Below, piece after piece: positions 8,247-9,775 of a stretch of DNA of 9,775 nucleotides. Both the position numbers and the translations under genes were made by a program. Positions within the stretch are counted from its first letter, which is position 1; every line of letters begins with the position of its first letter. The stretch is from Porphyromonas sp. (GTDB taxonomy: Bacteria; Bacteroidota; Bacteroidia; Bacteroidales; Porphyromonadaceae): NCBI GenBank assembly GCA_029983505.1, contig JASBZK010000053.1:1-9775 (forward strand), given 5' to 3'. The notes below the pieces were generated by a model. That model searched no databases and was not told the origin of the DNA. It worked only from the letters and a program-made list of their open reading frames with translations.

Positions 8247-9151
8247 CTTCCCGAATACCCCGCTACTGAGGAGCGGTAGGTCTCGGCGAAGTTCAGGAAC
8301 CCTTTCTTGTAGAGCTCCATGTAGATGCCCATCTGATCCTGGGAGTTCATGATGTTGAACTCCTCATAGGAGGGAACGAAACGGGTCGTGAACTCGCCCG
8401 TGTAGCTCAGTGTCGCCGTCCCTTCTTTCCCTTTCTTGGTGGTGATGACGATCACACCTGCCATCGCTTTTGCCCCGTATATGGAGGTGGCGGAGCCGTC
8501 CTTCAATATCTGGAAGCTCTCGATGTCGTCGGGGTTCAGTCCTGCGATGGCGTTGGAGATAAGTGTGGCGGCATCCCCGCTGGAGAGGTCGTCGGGCCCC
8601 ACGTCCACTATGTTTTCCTGTATCACCCCGTCCACGACCCAGAGCGGAGTGGAGTTGCCGTAAATGGAGGTGGCACCGCGGACTCGGATCTTGGGCGCCG
8701 TGCCGAACGTCCCGGAGACATTCTGCACCGAGACCCCTGCGGAGCGTCCTTCGAGTCCGCGAGAGACATCGGCCACTCCGTCAAGCTTTATTTTCTCTCC
8801 GGAGAGCTGGTCGGTGGCTCCCGTAAAGAGTCGTTTGTCCTGAGCCACCATACCGGTAACGACGACACCCTCCAGCATCTCTGCTTCGGGTACCATCTTC
8901 ACGATCATGCCCTCTTTGGCATCCAGTGTCAGGTTTTTGTAGCCCACGAAAGAGAAGAGCAACTTGCTCCCCGCTTTCGCGGAAATTTTGAAATGACCGT
9001 CTAGGTCGGTTATGGCTCCGGTGGCGGTGCCCTCCACGCGGACGGTCACCCCGACCATGGGGAGATCCGTTTCGTCCAGTACGGTGCCGGATATTCCGGA
9101 CTGAGCACTCAGTGGCAACGCAGGCAACAGCAACCCCACCACAACAAGCAC
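8234..9151 (-). CDS. SusC N-terminal part: signal peptide, carboxypeptidase-like domain and plug
   Basis: This open frame encodes 305 residues from a GTG at 9151; roughly the last 10 residues are out of frame. It starts with the hydrophobic core of a signal peptide ending LPLSAQ, followed by a carboxypeptidase-regulatory-like beta-sandwich domain (about residues 18-90: GISGTVLDETDLPMVGVTV..., ITDLDGHF). A TonB-box-like segment (EGVVVTG, about 94-100) comes next, then the plug domain (about 105-240) with PLWVVDGVI and the hallmark SusC/RagA signature LKDGSATSIYGAKAMAGVIV (216-235). The GTG start is doubtful because it cuts off the charged n-region: upstream codons in the same frame encode VDRKRWWTC, a better signal-peptide start, and the frame stays open to a TAG at 9269-9271 with no ATG, GTG or TTG. 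See the CA-tract entry for possible true starts. Confidence 0.8.
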   Translation of the reverse strand: MLVVVGLLLPALPLSAQSGISGTVLDETDLPMVGVTVRVEGTATGAITDLDGHFKISAKAGSKLLFSFVGYKNLTLDAKEGMIVKMVPEAEMLEGVVVTGMVAQDKRLFTGATDQLSGEKIKLDGVADVSRGLEGRSAGVSVQNVSGTFGTAPKIRVRGATSIYGNSTPLWVVDGVIQENIVDVGPDDLSSGDAATLISNAIAGLNPDDIESFQILKDGSATSIYGAKAMAGVIVITTKKGKEGTATLSYTGEFTTRFVPSYEEFNIMNSQDQMGIYMELYKKGFLNFAETYRSSVAGYSGRCTS

Positions 9152-9179
9152 GCACGTCCACCACCGCTTACGGTCAACG

Positions 9180-9206
9180 CACGGCTGTGTCAGTGCGTCA
9201 GCCGTG
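9180..9206 (-). other. 8-bp stem-loop overlapping the CA tract
   Basis: CACGGCTG (9180-9187) and CAGCCGTG (9199-9206) are exact reverse complements with an 11-base loop. The stem is GC-rich and uses the last three bases of the CA tract as part of one arm. It also contains the stop codon of the 23-codon leader-like frame (9190-9192) in its loop. It could be a regulatory hairpin in the leader, or a chance effect of the coding sequence (ADALTQPCV in the SusC frame). Confidence 0.4.
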
Positions 9207-9261
9207 TGTGTGTGCAGCTTCGCTCTTCGTCGGGGAGTCTCGAATAAGTGGTTTTCCTCAT
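9190..9261 (-). CDS. Short leader-like ORF or true start of the SusC gene
   Basis: An ATG at 9261 opens a 23-codon frame (MRKTTYSRLPDEERSCTHTR...) that ends in TGA at 9190-9192. It lies in a different frame from the SusC signal peptide (9261 and 9151 differ by 110 bases). Removing one CA unit from the CA tract, or adding one base such as an A in the A4 run at 9252-9255, would fuse it to the SusC frame and supply the missing start. It may therefore be the true start separated by an indel, or a separate leader peptide. The ATG is preceded by an AT-rich stretch, which suits Bacteroidota, where Shine-Dalgarno motifs are weak. Confidence 0.35.
   Translation of the reverse strand: MRKTTYSRLPDEERSCTHTRLTH
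9204..9214 (-). repeat. CA dinucleotide tract at the 5' end of the SusC gene
   Basis: Eleven bases of alternating CA, read CACACACACAC on the coding strand, lie between the ATG at 9261 and the signal peptide. Five and a half units is short for a slipping microsatellite but is the longest such run I noticed in the window. Removing one CA unit gives translation from the ATG at 9261 through ...CTHTADALTQPCV into RKRWWTCVL and the SusC signal peptide. Confidence 0.6.
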
Positions 9262-9271
9262 AAAACTGCTA

Positions 9272-9775
9272 CGATTGTGAATGATTAGTAGTAAGTAATA
9301 CCTTTGGCGGTTAAGCCGATTGCTTTTAGAGATTAAATAGAGAAACAGAAAGTGTGACCGAAGATCCGTTTCGGACAGACACTTTATACTTCCTTCAACT
9401 ATGGCATAATCACAATAAGCTTAAACTTTGCCTCTTGTAACAACGCCCCAAAGTTACGAAATATATTTGAAAGATAAGGTATCTGGATACAGAATGGGTT
9501 GGAGTAGAGAGTGCAAAAGACTTCGGAGAAGGTGGTCAGGAGAGTCTTAAAACACTGTATACATCTTATTTTTAAGTGTTTAGTGTTGTGCATTCAGAGG
9601 AGAGAGGTAAGAACGTATTTTCCATAGGGGGAAAATTATGGATTTCGTGTACTCTCTTCGGGGATTTAAGGGAATTGCACTTTTTACACTAAATGTAGTG
9701 CCGAATTTAGGTCTATTGGGAATTATTGCTGTCCGGTAAAAGTCGGAAAAGATATTTTGTGGGTCAGAAAGCCCA
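9272..9775. other. Upstream noncoding region of the SusCD operon
   Basis: These 500 bases hold no supportable gene and are richer in A and T than the operon. A 64-codon minus-strand frame (9399-9593) has no recognisable features and overlaps the candidate promoter, so I treat it as chance. A small stem, CCGAA/TTCGG, lies at 9358-9374 in the predicted leader, ATTTTCC/GGAAAAT pairs at 9617-9636, and CACTA/TAGTG lies near 9698-9711. A TACCTTTG at 9299-9306 on the plus strand could be a weak promoter pointing away from the operon, with TTG about 21 bases upstream (9275-9277), but no gene follows before the window ends. Confidence 0.5.
9449..9456 (-). promoter_or_regulatory. Candidate Bacteroidota -7 promoter element for the operon
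   Basis: The minus strand reads TTTCG-TAACTTTG-GGGCG here. TAACTTTG matches the known Bacteroidota sigma-ABfr -7 consensus TAnnTTTG, inside an AT-rich stretch. I see no convincing TTTG at the -33 position; only a weak T-rich segment (around TATCTTTC) lies upstream. If used, transcription would start near 9443 and give a leader of about 180 bases before the ATG at 9261. No other TAnnTTTG match was seen on the minus strand between 9270 and the right edge. Confidence 0.4.

Larger units (their letters stand above)
5829..9151 (-). pseudogene. SusC/RagA-family TonB-dependent transporter, frameshifted
   Basis: This entry is the whole SusC locus, read as one gene broken in two. It would encode an outer-membrane beta-barrel that imports a substrate using TonB energy, with the SusD lipoprotein as its lid. 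The upstream frame ends in a non-homologous tail and stops at 8234, while the downstream frame opens before that point. Joining them at about 8264-8272 gives a continuous protein of about 1,107 residues, a normal SusC length. The simplest repair is one inserted base within TCCTCAGTAGC, giving a Ser-rich loop that leads into GVFGKMYQLI. The start is also unresolved (see the CA-tract entry). The gene may be truly inactive, phase-variable, or intact with one or two sequencing or assembly indels. Apart from these points it shows no decay: both parts are free of other stops and keep conserved motifs. Confidence 0.8.

Noticed and set aside
8234..8272. Programmed ribosomal frameshifting in the SusC gene
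   Set aside because: There is no slippery heptamer or obvious downstream stimulatory structure at the break, and SusC genes are not known to use recoding.
9299..9306. TACCTTTG on the plus strand as a divergent promoter
   Set aside because: It matches the -7 consensus, but the upstream element is weak and no gene or clear RNA follows within the window.
9399..9593. A 64-codon minus-strand frame upstream of the operon
   Set aside because: It has no recognisable motif, sits in AT-rich DNA and covers the candidate promoter element.
1..9775. CRISPR array, tRNA, rRNA, insertion sequence or phage genes
   Set aside because: No spaced direct repeats, transposase or integrase motifs, terminal inverted repeats with target duplications, or RNA-gene patterns were seen.

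Overview
The window looks like a piece of a Bacteroidota chromosome, order Bacteroidales; a Porphyromonas-like species is my best guess. The evidence is a SusC/SusD pair, several lipoproteins with Bacteroidota-type signal peptides, and a TAnnTTTG-type promoter element. Gene bodies have fairly balanced base composition, while the region upstream of the operon is richer in A and T. The genus is an inference from general character, not from a marker gene.

All five recognisable genes lie on the minus strand and are transcribed from right to left. They form one tightly spaced operon with gaps of about 47 to 65 bases. In order they are: a SusC/RagA-family TonB-dependent outer-membrane transporter (about 9151 down to 5829, broken by a frameshift near 8266 and with an unresolved start); a SusD/RagB-family lipoprotein (5770-4235); a zinc metallohydrolase lipoprotein with an HExxH motif (4170-2986); a DUF4302-type lipoprotein (2938-1433); and a BACON-domain lipoprotein (1379-213). 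A perfect 16-bp inverted repeat at 136-174, just past the last stop codon, probably ends the transcript. The right 500 bases hold no convincing gene and look like the leader and promoter region.

The set resembles an established Bacteroidales gene neighbourhood in which a HExxH lipoprotein, a DUF4302 protein and BACON-type lipoproteins accompany a SusCD pair. The likely scheme is that the four lipoproteins sit on the cell surface, capture and possibly cleave a substrate, and pass it to the SusC channel, which is powered by TonB. There is no glycoside hydrolase and no sigma/anti-sigma or two-component regulator in the window. A protein or peptide substrate is therefore more likely than a glycan, but this is inference.

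The most interesting part is the 5' end of the SusC gene. The signal peptide is open in a frame that has no ATG, GTG or TTG for about 40 codons upstream of a poor GTG. A good ATG at 9261 lies in another frame. Between them is an 11-base CA dinucleotide tract whose loss of one CA unit would join the ATG to the SusC frame, followed by an 8-bp hairpin. This could be a phase-variation switch, a leader peptide, or a sequencing error. The second frameshift in the same gene makes decay or error a serious alternative.
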